The notes under the pieces are model-generated. The model ran no database searches. It was not told the origin of the DNA and saw only the letters and a list, made by a program, of their open reading frames with translations. A program made the position numbers and the translations under genes. From Planctomycetaceae bacterium (GTDB lineage Bacteria > Planctomycetota > Planctomycetia > Pirellulales > Pirellulaceae), in assembly GCA_005773145.1 (NCBI GenBank), contig SXHS01000190.1:1-10945 (forward strand): a stretch of DNA of 10,945 bases, written 5' to 3'. This document shows positions 1 through 6,291 of this stretch, one piece after another (positions within the stretch are counted from its first letter, which is position 1; the number at the start of each line of letters is the position of its first letter).

Positions 1-1556
1 ATCTTTTCCCCCTCTGCGAGTCCTTCCGCAATCTCGATATCCTCGTCATTGGCGCGACCCGTCCTCACCGGTCGCTTGGCGAAGTGGTTCCCCTGCTGCA
101 CGTAGCACCAGCTGGAAGCACCTTCCGCCAAGACGGATTCACGCGGCACGCTGATGACATCCGGAATGCTGGCCAAAGGTATTTCCACGGATGCAGACAT
201 GCCCGGCATGAGATGCCCCATGCCCCCTTCGAGAATGATCGTCGTGGCATAGGTTCGACGTCCGGGCTCATCCGCGGTTCCGGTCGCCTCGGGGAGGACG
301 GCGATCGACCGAATCGTCCCCTGGAACTTCTGTCCCGGAAATGCTTCGATGCGCACGTCCGCCTTCATGCCCTCTTCCACTTGATCGATCACCGTTTCCG
401 GGATGCGCGAGCGAACTTGCATGCGGTCCAACTCGGGCAACGTCATGATCACCTGCCGATTGCGCACACTGGCACCCGCGCGAATCTCTTCACCTTGCTG
501 GAGATTTTGAGAATAAACCACCATTCCATCCTTCGGCGAGCGAATTTTGCAATGGTCCACCTGCTCCTCATACCACGTCAGTAGCGCTTGTTCCTTCTCG
601 AAGTGCACGTTAGCGGATGCCAGCGAGGCTTCGACCTGCATCAACCGGCCCTGATTGCGTTTCTTGATCTCGTCCAAGTTGTTCTCGGCGTACGTCACGT
701 TCCCCTTCGCCTCCATCTGGACCATCTCGCGATCCAGCGTTTCCTTTTTCCGCAGGACTGCAGTCTGACTGCGCAATCGATTCATCTGGGCCGCCAACTG
801 CCCCTCGGCCCGCAAAAATTCCAAACGACTCCGTTCCAATTCATTCTTGCCCGCGTAGCCAAGCTTGAAGAGGGACTCAATTCCCTCCTTATCGCGTCGT
901 TTGAGCTCTAAGTTGGCCTGGGCTGCCAAGATCTCGCTGTTGATATCGTCGATGGAGCGGCGAATCTCTTGGAGTTCCAACTGCTGAGGTCCGTTGTCCT
1001 CCGTGGTCATCTTGTTGCGCAGCTTGGCCATTTCTAGTCTCAGCTGGGCCGCCGACTCATCGGCGGCGTTCTGGGACTCCTGGTTGGCAAAGGCGGCTGC
1101 GGCACCGACCCGTGACGCGCGTGCCGCCTCAGTCTTCACCTTCTGGATATCGTATAATTTGTTGTTGGCCGCATCCAATTCAACCAGCAAGTCGCCTTTT
1201 TTCACAAGCGTGCCGTTGGGAATGATCCAGAGGATCTGCGTTCCTTGAACCAAATCCGTCCTCGTATCCTCGACTTCGCAGGTGATCTGAACCTCTTCCT
1301 GACTTTCAAGCGTGCCGACCTGCGAAACGACGACCGGCAGATCCCGCCTCTCGGCCGTGAACAACACCAGCCCTTGCACCACGGGCGGTGTGCTGCCCGC
1401 GTTTACGAAAAACGCCGCGATCGCCGCCATGAAGACCAACAGCCCAGCAGCCAACAGCCATGTCTGCAATCGCAGCATGCGCGAGTGTAACTCAGTCTTT
1501 ACTCGGTCTCGGACCGACAAACCGCCAGTCCAGAACCGCTTGACATCCGCCCTCAT
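1..1556 (-). CDS. HlyD/AcrA-type efflux periplasmic adaptor subunit (3' end off window)
   Basis: Adaptor (membrane-fusion) protein that would link an inner-membrane ABC or RND exporter to an outer-membrane channel. The antisense reading frame is open from the left edge to an ATG at 1556, giving 518 codons; the C-terminus is missing. The start is supported by GGAGGTG (1564-1570) 7 bases upstream. Residues 1-29 are cytoplasmic and basic, about 30-51 form one membrane anchor, and 115-128 (GTLVKKGDLLVELD) are the first half of the lipoyl-like barrel-sandwich domain. Residues about 130-335 form a long alpha-helical hairpin rich in Lys, Glu, Gln and Leu, with a tip near 229-240 (LFKLGYAGKNEL). The second barrel half follows at 336-348 (CKIRSPKDGMVVY), then beta-barrel and membrane-proximal sequence. 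At the tip, the R-L-S pattern used by AcrA-like adaptors to dock TolC is not clearly kept. No partner transporter is visible; it may lie beyond the left edge. Family sure, substrate unknown. Confidence 0.93.
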   Translation of the reverse strand, partial: MRADVKRFWTGGLSVRDRVKTELHSRMLRLQTWLLAAGLLVFMAAIAAFFVNAGSTPPVVQGLVLFTAERRDLPVVVSQVGTLESQEEVQITCEVEDTRTDLVQGTQILWIIPNGTLVKKGDLLVELDAANNKLYDIQKVKTEAARASRVGAAAAFANQESQNAADESAAQLRLEMAKLRNKMTTEDNGPQQLELQEIRRSIDDINSEILAAQANLELKRRDKEGIESLFKLGYAGKNELERSRLEFLRAEGQLAAQMNRLRSQTAVLRKKETLDREMVQMEAKGNVTYAENNLDEIKKRNQGRLMQVEASLASANVHFEKEQALLTWYEEQVDHCKIRSPKDGMVVYSQNLQQGEEIRAGASVRNRQVIMTLPELDRMQVRSRIPETVIDQVEEGMKADVRIEAFPGQKFQGTIRSIAVLPEATGTADEPGRRTYATTIILEGGMGHLMPGMSASVEIPLASIPDVISVPRESVLAEGASSWCYVQQGNHFAKRPVRTGRANDEDIEIAEGLAEGEK

Positions 1557-1810
1557 ACTTGTCCACCTCCGCACCGTGTGCGCAGCAACACTCCCTCGTT
1601 GCCAACCTCGACGGACGACCCGCGTGCTGCCCCGCTCAATCCGAGCGAACCCATCAATAAAAATCAGGCTCCCTACCCGCATGAGGCGGCCGTCAGTAAA
1701 CCACCACCATCCTCCCATGATGCAGCCGAAAAATCAACACCAAACAGGCAAGATTGGTAAAATAGGCAAACAGGAAATGTGCATAGGGTACAAAATTTCA
1801 GTATGGGAAT

Positions 1811-1838
1811 TTTATAGTACCATGCGGGGGGGGTACAA
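1811..1838 (-). promoter_or_regulatory. Candidate sigma-70-type promoter of the efflux adaptor gene
   Basis: On the minus strand, TTGTAC (1838-1833) and TATAAA (1816-1811) are separated by 16 bases, close to the bacterial housekeeping consensus and lying in the AT-richer part of the gap. It would give a leader of roughly 250 bases before the ATG at 1556. The spacer begins inside a run of eight C on this strand (G at 1826-1833 on plus). A 10-bp palindrome lies immediately upstream of the -35. No transcription data; prediction by eye only. Confidence 0.42.
1826..1833. repeat. G8/C8 homopolymer in promoter spacer
   Basis: Eight consecutive G on the plus strand. The first C on the minus strand is the last base of the candidate -35 hexamer and the remainder fills half of the spacer. 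Such tracts are prone to slippage, which here would change the -35/-10 distance. Confidence 0.9.
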
Positions 1839-1842
1839 GTTG

Positions 1843-1867
1843 TAAATCGTGAAATAATCACGATTTA
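1843..1867. promoter_or_regulatory. Operator-like 10-bp perfect inverted repeat
   Basis: TAAATCGTGA (1843-1852) and TCACGATTTA (1858-1867) are perfect inverted repeats around the 5-base centre AATAA. The site starts 5 bases beyond the candidate -35 of the adaptor promoter. It has no T-tract on either side, so a dimeric regulator binding site fits better than a terminator. The dyad is directly visible; the function is inferred and no regulator is identified. Confidence 0.45.
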
Positions 1868-2046
1868 ACAGCCGTGCCTCGCGCTATTGGGCCGCGAGAT
1901 CCGCGCGCCGTTATTGCGGATGGCACCAATACGACCTCTTTATCTCCAATTGTCATCATCCGCGCGCAGCGAGTTCACTACACACGGTCGCGTTGGGTCA
2001 CAGGGGTTGACGATGCTCGCGACGTCCGCTCTGATGGTCGCACCCC

Positions 2047-2079
2047 AAGATGCGTGGGCGACGATGCTACGCATCTTTT
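2047..2079 (+). other. Hairpin followed by a short T run
   Basis: AAGATGCGT (2047-2055) and ACGCATCTT (2069-2077) can form a perfect 9-bp stem with a 13-base loop, ending in TTTT (2076-2079). This is weakly terminator-like for plus-strand transcription, but no gene precedes it on that strand. It might belong to an unannotated transcript or be chance. Confidence 0.25.
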
Positions 2080-2443
2080 GAGCCTTGGTGATGTGGGCCT
2101 ATCGTCAGGTTTCGTCCGGCGGATGAATACCACGCGATTGCCGAAACATGGTGACACGGGTTGTCGACATCGCCATCCTACCCGGCTCAAAAACACGTCC
2201 CCTGCGGGCGCCCCTTATGGCCCGTCGGCTCGGACAACCTTGCATGGAAGCGTCACAAATCCAGGGCACGGTAATTCACTGCATCACGCGGGCTCGCTTT
2301 CGGGCGAAGGTCCGGCAAGCAGGGTCCCGTGCCCGCCCCAAGGTTGATCTCGATGAACGTTGGCACTTGGTGGTGCCGTGCCTCGCCGCGTAGGCGAAGC
2401 ATCAACACGAGGTTCGCGAGACAGAAAAGATGGAGGAGCGATG

Positions 2444-3253
2444 ATGAGACGTTTTGCCATGATGGTTGCTTTGAGTGCGTTGGTGTTTTCGACGCGTGTT
2501 GTTGTGGCCGACGAAGTACAGCCAGTTGCCGCCGACTCCGCAGACCGCCAAGTGACGGCCGATGATGCCAATCGTCCCCTGTTTTCCAGCCGTTTTGGCG
2601 ACCCGTTGGGGAATAGCCAGAATCGGTATCTCTACCTGTACTTCAAGCAAGATCCCGGTGTGGTTTGGACACGTCGAGAAGGAGATTGGCAGCAGGCCAC
2701 ACCGGTTGCCTACCCGCAGGGGGGACACACGGTGTTTCGAGTTCCCTTCTCGATCCAGCCAGAAAGCGACTCCACTGTGTGGGTCAGTACCTGGCCTCAG
2801 GGAGAAGGGCGCAATTTCCGTGTGGAATTGAAGTTTGTGGCGGATGCCACGGAGCCTCAGATTCAGGTCGTGCAAAAGCTGGTACGGAGTCGTGATGAGA
2901 TTGCGGCAGAGCGAGCCTCACGACGCGAGCGCCAGAGTCTCGCAGAAGCCCAAGACCCCTACGGTTTCGTCTCGCTCTTAAACAACTACCGCGCCCGCAT
3001 GGGCCAGGGCCCCGTCGTCCACGATGTGTCCCTTTCGCAACAGGCAAGTCAGAACAATCAATCCGGATCCCCGCATGGCTACGTGCCGGGTGGGTGTTGC
3101 CAGAATTGGTGTAGCGGCACGGGAAGCGCTGATGGGGCTCTGCAGATGTGGATCAATTCGTCTGGGCACAATGCCAATCTGCTACGCCCCTGGGTTCGTC
3201 GCGTGGGCATCGCTTTTTCTAATGGAAATTGGACCATGAACGGAGCCCGCTAA
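2444..3253 (+). CDS. Exported CAP-domain (SCP/PR-1-like) protein
   Basis: A 269-residue exported protein of the CAP superfamily; its molecular role is unknown. GGAGGAG at 2432-2438 favours the second of two adjacent ATGs (2444); 2441 is also possible. Residues 1-22 look like a signal peptide (basic start, hydrophobic core, VVVA then DE). Residues about 23-140 form a beta-rich segment with many aromatic residues that I cannot assign. About 145-170 is a charged helical linker, and 171-269 is the CAP domain: LLNNYRARMG (178-187), HGY (211-213), QNW (220-222) and the signature WINSSGHNANLL (236-247), ending with VGIAFSNGNWTMN. Both histidines (H211, H242) are kept. The glutamate usual in the GEN motif appears as Gln220. 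Four cysteines are absent from most bacterial CAP proteins but C218, C219 and C223 cluster here. It stands alone, converging on the GT9 gene across a strong hairpin. No clear promoter was found. Confidence 0.88.
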   Translation: MRRFAMMVALSALVFSTRVVVADEVQPVAADSADRQVTADDANRPLFSSRFGDPLGNSQNRYLYLYFKQDPGVVWTRREGDWQQATPVAYPQGGHTVFRVPFSIQPESDSTVWVSTWPQGEGRNFRVELKFVADATEPQIQVVQKLVRSRDEIAAERASRRERQSLAEAQDPYGFVSLLNNYRARMGQGPVVHDVSLSQQASQNNQSGSPHGYVPGGCCQNWCSGTGSADGALQMWINSSGHNANLLRPWVRRVGIAFSNGNWTMNGAR

Positions 3254-3302
3254 CACCCAGTGACTCCTGGTGCGCGGGTTGACAGCGAATAGTTACACGG
3301 TG

Positions 3303-3332
3303 TCGCGACACGGGAACCTACCCGTGTCGCGA
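3303..3332. terminator. Strong hairpin between convergent genes
   Basis: TCGCGACACGGG (3303-3314) and CCCGTGTCGCGA (3321-3332) form a perfect 12-bp, GC-rich stem with loop AACCTA; two wobble pairs and a G-C pair could extend it to 3300-3335. It lies 50 bases past the CAP stop and 38 bases past the GT9 stop, so it fits a bidirectional transcription barrier. It lacks a T-tract on either strand, so intrinsic termination is not certain. Confidence 0.55.
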
Positions 3333-3336
3333 TGCG

Positions 3337-3354
3337 GTAACGATTTTGCGTTAC
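3337..3354. other. Second small hairpin downstream of GT9
   Basis: GTAACG (3337-3342) and CGTTAC (3349-3354) form a 6-bp stem with a 6-base loop ATTTTG, next to the larger hairpin. It could add to termination of the minus-strand gene. Short enough to be chance. Confidence 0.3.
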
Positions 3355-3369
3355 GGCACCGTGCGGGCA

Positions 3370-4425
3370 TTACGACACCGCTCGCCAGCGAACTGCGGTG
3401 AGCTTTTCCTTGACCGATCGGTAAACCTGATCGACCGTCAATTCTTTCATGCACGCATGGTGCCCCAACGGACAAACGGGCTTGCCACAGGGGCGACAGG
3501 GGACGTTGGCATAGAGCATCACGTCGTCCGCGTGATAGTTGTAGCCGATCGCCGGATCGATGGGTCCAAACAGCGAGACGGTGGCAATCGAGAACGCCGC
3601 CGCGATATGTCGTGGCCCACTGTCCGTCGTTACCATCAGATCGGCACGACGGATGCAGGCCTTGGCAACCCCGAGGCTCAGGTCTTCATCCGCCATACTG
3701 AAGACGTTGCGCCGCCGCGCGCCGATGGCGATGGCGCGGACCGCTTCTCGCTCTTTGGGACCACATAACACCAGCACGGCCGCAACATGATGATCCACAA
3801 TGCGCTGCGCCAGCCCAATCCAATATTCGTGGGGCCAATCCTTGGCAGGACCAAACGCACCCCCCGTGTTGAGCAGGACAATACGTCCCGCCTGTTGCAG
3901 GCCCAACCGATCCCAGATCTCTTGCGCGACGCGCTCATCCGCAGCACTGGTGGCCAGTTCCAATCGCTTCGGTTCCGGCGGGCACCCCAACGCAGCCGCG
4001 ACCATCAGGTAGTGATCTACCGTCGACCTTAGCCGGCCGGGCTCCTGATGACGGTCCATGGGGACGCGCTGATTGAGCATCCACGTACGCCCGAAGCTGG
4101 CATGGCCCCACCGCTGCCGCGCGCCGCTTAGCCAGCCCAGCCAGGCGGATGAGACGGAGTTCGGCAGCAGTACCAAATGGTCGAGTCGCTCCGCGCGCAA
4201 CTGCCGCGCCACGCCCCAGAGTCGATGGGACCGGTTGGTCGCGCGCCGGTCGTACAGAATGACTTGATCCAGCCAATCGGTCCCCTCCAGCACGCGTTGC
4301 ACATAGGGACGCATCACGCCGATCAGGTGCGCGTTGGGGCCGAAATGGCGACGTAGCGATCGCAGCGTGGGCGTTGCCATCACCACATCACCGATCCAGT
4401 TGGGCAGAACGATCCCGACCTTCAT
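3370..4425 (-). CDS. Glycosyltransferase family 9, LPS heptosyltransferase II-like
   Basis: A 351-residue cytoplasmic or membrane-associated enzyme of the WaaF/WaaC family, which moves a heptose from ADP-heptose onto lipid A-core sugars; the exact sugar here is not known. The N-terminus (residues 2-19) carries the family's NWIGDVVMATP start. The C-terminal Rossmann half holds LLNTGGAFGPAKDWP and the nucleotide-sugar binding region TTDSGPRHIAAA (266-277) followed by VSLFGPIDP. Near the C-terminus four cysteines, C310, C313, C318 and C325, sit in a CxxC-type cluster ending HHACM, a pattern also seen in other members, possibly metal-binding. Length is normal for the family. The ATG at 4425 has GGGGAG (4434-4439) 8 bases upstream. 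It is divergent from the GT4 gene with 244 bases between; together they suggest lipopolysaccharide or surface-glycan assembly. I leave the symbol blank because waaF substrate specificity cannot be read from sequence. Confidence 0.92.
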   Translation of the reverse strand: MKVGIVLPNWIGDVVMATPTLRSLRRHFGPNAHLIGVMRPYVQRVLEGTDWLDQVILYDRRATNRSHRLWGVARQLRAERLDHLVLLPNSVSSAWLGWLSGARQRWGHASFGRTWMLNQRVPMDRHQEPGRLRSTVDHYLMVAAALGCPPEPKRLELATSAADERVAQEIWDRLGLQQAGRIVLLNTGGAFGPAKDWPHEYWIGLAQRIVDHHVAAVLVLCGPKEREAVRAIAIGARRRNVFSMADEDLSLGVAKACIRRADLMVTTDSGPRHIAAAFSIATVSLFGPIDPAIGYNYHADDVMLYANVPCRPCGKPVCPLGHHACMKELTVDQVYRSVKEKLTAVRWRAVS

Positions 4426-4483
4426 GCTAACGACTCCCCGTGCTTACCAGCGCCCACGCCCTGCCCCATTGACAAGGTGGCGG

Positions 4484-4512
4484 ATCATACGGGGAGCTGC
4501 CAAACACCGCAA
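4484..4512 (-). promoter_or_regulatory. Candidate promoter of the GT9 gene
   Basis: On the minus strand, TTGCGG (4512-4507) and TATGAT (4489-4484) are 17 bases apart. The -10 matches consensus at five of six bases, the -35 at three. It would start transcription about 50 bases before the ATG at 4425. No comparably good promoter was seen for the divergent GT4 gene. Eye-based prediction. Confidence 0.35.
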
Positions 4513-4669
4513 GAGGATGCTCCGTCATGTTCGTGGGGGTAGGGATCTCTTTCGGTGTCAGCATGCTGGCATGCCCCGCCAAGTCCGGCTTCCCTTGCTG
4601 GGTTCCCTACCATTTGGTAGGTATGGCCGCCACGGCACGGCCGACGTCAGCACAGGAGATGGCAAGCAC

Positions 4670-5836
4670 ATGACCCCCACCGCACGTTCGGCATGGGACC
4701 TAGCTCAACTACGGGTGGTCCAGATTTCGCTGGCCGCTGCATGGGGCGGGCGCGAGCAACAGGCTTCTCACTTGGTGGAAGGCCTGCAGCAGCGCGGCCA
4801 TGCGTGCCTGACCATCGCGCGCGCTGGCAGCCCATTGGCCGATTGGCTACAGCGACATCGATTTCCTGTCCTCGCCGTTCGGGGCCGCGGTCGGCACCCG
4901 TGGGACATGTTGCGCGTTCGTCGCCGCTTGGCGGGCTGGGCTCCCGATGTTGTCCACTTCAACGACCCGCATGCCACGACCTTTGGCAGCCTTGCCCTGT
5001 TGGGACTCGCCGTTCCGGCGCGGGTTGCTGTCAAGTCAACCTCCTTTCCGATGCGAACGCCCTTCCGATACCGCCGGCTGTGCGATCGCGTGATCTGTGT
5101 GGCGAGCAGCGCATTCGCGGCTTGCCGCCAGGCGGGGATTCCGGCAAGCCAATTACGGCTTGTGCATTCCGGGTGTGAACCCTCGCTTGTCCGCGGAGGA
5201 GATCGTGGGCAGCTGCGACACGAGTTGGGGCTGACACATGACGATCTCGTCCTGTTGAACGTTGCCAACTTGCTCCCAGTTAAAGGACATGCCTCACTCC
5301 TGTCAGCGTTTCGCCGCGTCGCTGATCAACTTCCACAAGCCCACTTGGTCGTCGCCGGTGAGGGACCACTCCGCGAGGCCTTACAAGCACGGACCCGCGA
5401 TCTCGGCTTGGAGCGACGAGTCCATTGGCTGGGGTTTCGACGTGACCTCCGACAGCTGTTTGCTGCGGCCGATCTCTTCGTTATGTCCTCGCAGCTCGAG
5501 GGTATTTGCTCGACCCTGATCCAGTCGATGATGGCGGGGACCCCCATGGTATCGACCTTGACGGGTGGAATTGGCGACCTCACGGATGTGCAACCGCCCG
5601 TGGCCTGGACGGTTCCCCCCGACGACCACTCAGCGCTGGCCGAAGCGATCATGCAGGCTTTGCGCGATCCACGGCAACGTGAGCTACGGGCACGTCGTGC
5701 TCGCTGGCGAGCTGCCCAGTTTTTTTCCGTTGACCACATGGTCGACAGGACACTGGAAGTCTACCGCGAAATTATTTGGGAGAAGTCTCGCCAAATCTCC
5801 ACATCCCACGAACGCTACAGATACATGCCGACATAG
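4670..5836 (+). CDS. Glycosyltransferase family 4 (GT-B fold)
   Basis: A 388-residue retaining glycosyltransferase using a nucleotide sugar; acceptor unknown, likely in lipopolysaccharide or exopolysaccharide synthesis given the neighbouring GT9 gene. The N-terminal half has the acceptor-side glycine loop AAAWGGREQQ (22-31) and PDVVHFNDPHA. The second half starts LLNVANLLPVKGH, then HLVVAGEGPLREAL, VHWLGFRRDL, and the donor-site region VMSSQLEGICSTLIQSMMAGTP. In the usual E-x7-E pair the first glutamate is Glu277 but the second position is Gln285. The start at 4670 is chosen because homology begins soon after and AGGAG lies at 4654-4658 (spacer 11); the frame is open further upstream to 4334, but that part overlaps the divergent gene and is not protein-like. 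The last 22 bases overlap the end of the convergent gene. Confidence 0.9.
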   Translation: MTPTARSAWDLAQLRVVQISLAAAWGGREQQASHLVEGLQQRGHACLTIARAGSPLADWLQRHRFPVLAVRGRGRHPWDMLRVRRRLAGWAPDVVHFNDPHATTFGSLALLGLAVPARVAVKSTSFPMRTPFRYRRLCDRVICVASSAFAACRQAGIPASQLRLVHSGCEPSLVRGGDRGQLRHELGLTHDDLVLLNVANLLPVKGHASLLSAFRRVADQLPQAHLVVAGEGPLREALQARTRDLGLERRVHWLGFRRDLRQLFAAADLFVMSSQLEGICSTLIQSMMAGTPMVSTLTGGIGDLTDVQPPVAWTVPPDDHSALAEAIMQALRDPRQRELRARRARWRAAQFFSVDHMVDRTLEVYREIIWEKSRQISTSHERYRYMPT

Positions 5837-6291
5837 CCCCCGGCCGACTCGGCGGATTGCTGAAGCTTGGCAATGCGTTCGCGTGTTTTTTCCAGATCTC
5901 CGGCCGCAATAAAGCGATCGAACTCCACCGCTACGGCCCGTGGCACCGTCTCAGCAAACCAATGAGCAATCGGCTCGGTTAACCAATCGCACGTCTCGCG
6001 CACCAATTCCACGCTCAAATCGCAACCCCGAGTGGCACGATCCTCGGCGTCGGTCAACACGGTGCCATGGAAGCGGAACTGCAGCGTACCGATTTGATCG
6101 CTGTTGACCAAGTGAAAGACACACTCCGCGTTGTAAAGGTAGTAGCTGTTGTGCGTCCCATGTTTTTCAATCGCCTGCTTGACGCGCTCACAGTGTTGAC
6201 GGAACTTCGGGGATGCATCCAATGGGATGTCCAAACGGCCGACGCTGCGCAACGGCAGACAATCGAAGGTGATTTCGACCCAACGGCTCAT
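5815..6291 (-). CDS. Conserved-looking protein of unknown function, coupled to the 714-aa gene
   Basis: I do not recognise this 158-residue protein. It begins MSRWVEITFDCLPLRSVGRLDIPLDASPKFRQHCERVKQAIEKHG when read from the start, in short a beta strand-rich beginning followed by a charged helix. It then has HNSYYLYNAECVFHL and LQFRFHGTVL, consistent with an alpha/beta soluble fold, an acidic helical stretch and a terminal helix before GGYVGMYL. There is no signal peptide or membrane segment, so it is probably cytoplasmic. The ATG at 6291 overlaps the stop of the preceding gene in an ATGA arrangement, and GGAG lies about 10 bases upstream inside that gene, so translational coupling is likely. 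A 19-residue longer frame from 6348 is open but not preferred. The 3' end overlaps the GT4 gene by 22 bases, tail to tail. Confidence 0.8.
   Translation of the reverse strand: MSRWVEITFDCLPLRSVGRLDIPLDASPKFRQHCERVKQAIEKHGTHNSYYLYNAECVFHLVNSDQIGTLQFRFHGTVLTDAEDRATRGCDLSVELVRETCDWLTEPIAHWFAETVPRAVAVEFDRFIAAGDLEKTRERIAKLQQSAESAGGYVGMYL

Larger units (their letters stand above)
1557..2443. other. Gene-free stretch between divergent adaptor and CAP genes
   Basis: About 890 bases with no convincing gene. Short open frames on both strands lack ribosome binding sites, recognisable motifs or protein-like composition. The left third (about 1650-1866) is AT-richer and holds the candidate adaptor promoter, a homopolymer and a palindrome. 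The rest is GC-rich and holds several short inverted repeats: CTCGCG/CGCGAG at 1878-1898, ATCCGC/GCGGAT at 1899-1921, a 9-bp hairpin at 2047-2077, GGGCACGG/CCGTGCCC at 2264-2334, GGCAC/GTGCC at 2362-2377 and TCGCC/GGCGA at 2383-2397. A 12-base word (GCCGTGCCTCGC) occurs at both 1871 and 2375. No tRNA or known riboswitch was recognised. Confidence 0.6.

Noticed and set aside
1312..1845. 177-residue plus-strand open frame overlapping the adaptor start and its upstream region
   Set aside because: It is antisense to a well-supported HlyD-type gene, has no ribosome binding site and its composition (Pro, His, Arg, Asn rich) is not protein-like.
1874..2347. 157-residue plus-strand open frame in the gene-free stretch
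   Set aside because: No domain, no ribosome binding site and low-complexity GC-driven composition; open frames of this size are common by chance in GC-rich DNA.
2360..2376. Sigma-54-like element TTGGCAC with GTGC before the CAP gene
   Set aside because: The -24 part matches, but GG and GC are 11 rather than 10 bases apart, and sigma-54 tolerates spacing changes poorly. The GGCAC/GTGCC match is also explained by a small inverted repeat.
2360..2443. N-terminal extension of the CAP protein to an ATG at 2360
   Set aside because: The extra residues are Arg-rich and would hide the signal peptide, while a strong ribosome binding site sits at 2432-2438.
4469..4474. Consensus TTGACA on the plus strand upstream of the GT4 gene
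   Set aside because: No -10-like hexamer lies 16-18 bases downstream; the nearest candidate is only 11 bases away.
4334..4669. N-terminal extension of the GT4 protein to 4334
   Set aside because: It overlaps the divergent GT9 start, is not protein-like, and homology to GT4 begins just after the ATG at 4670.
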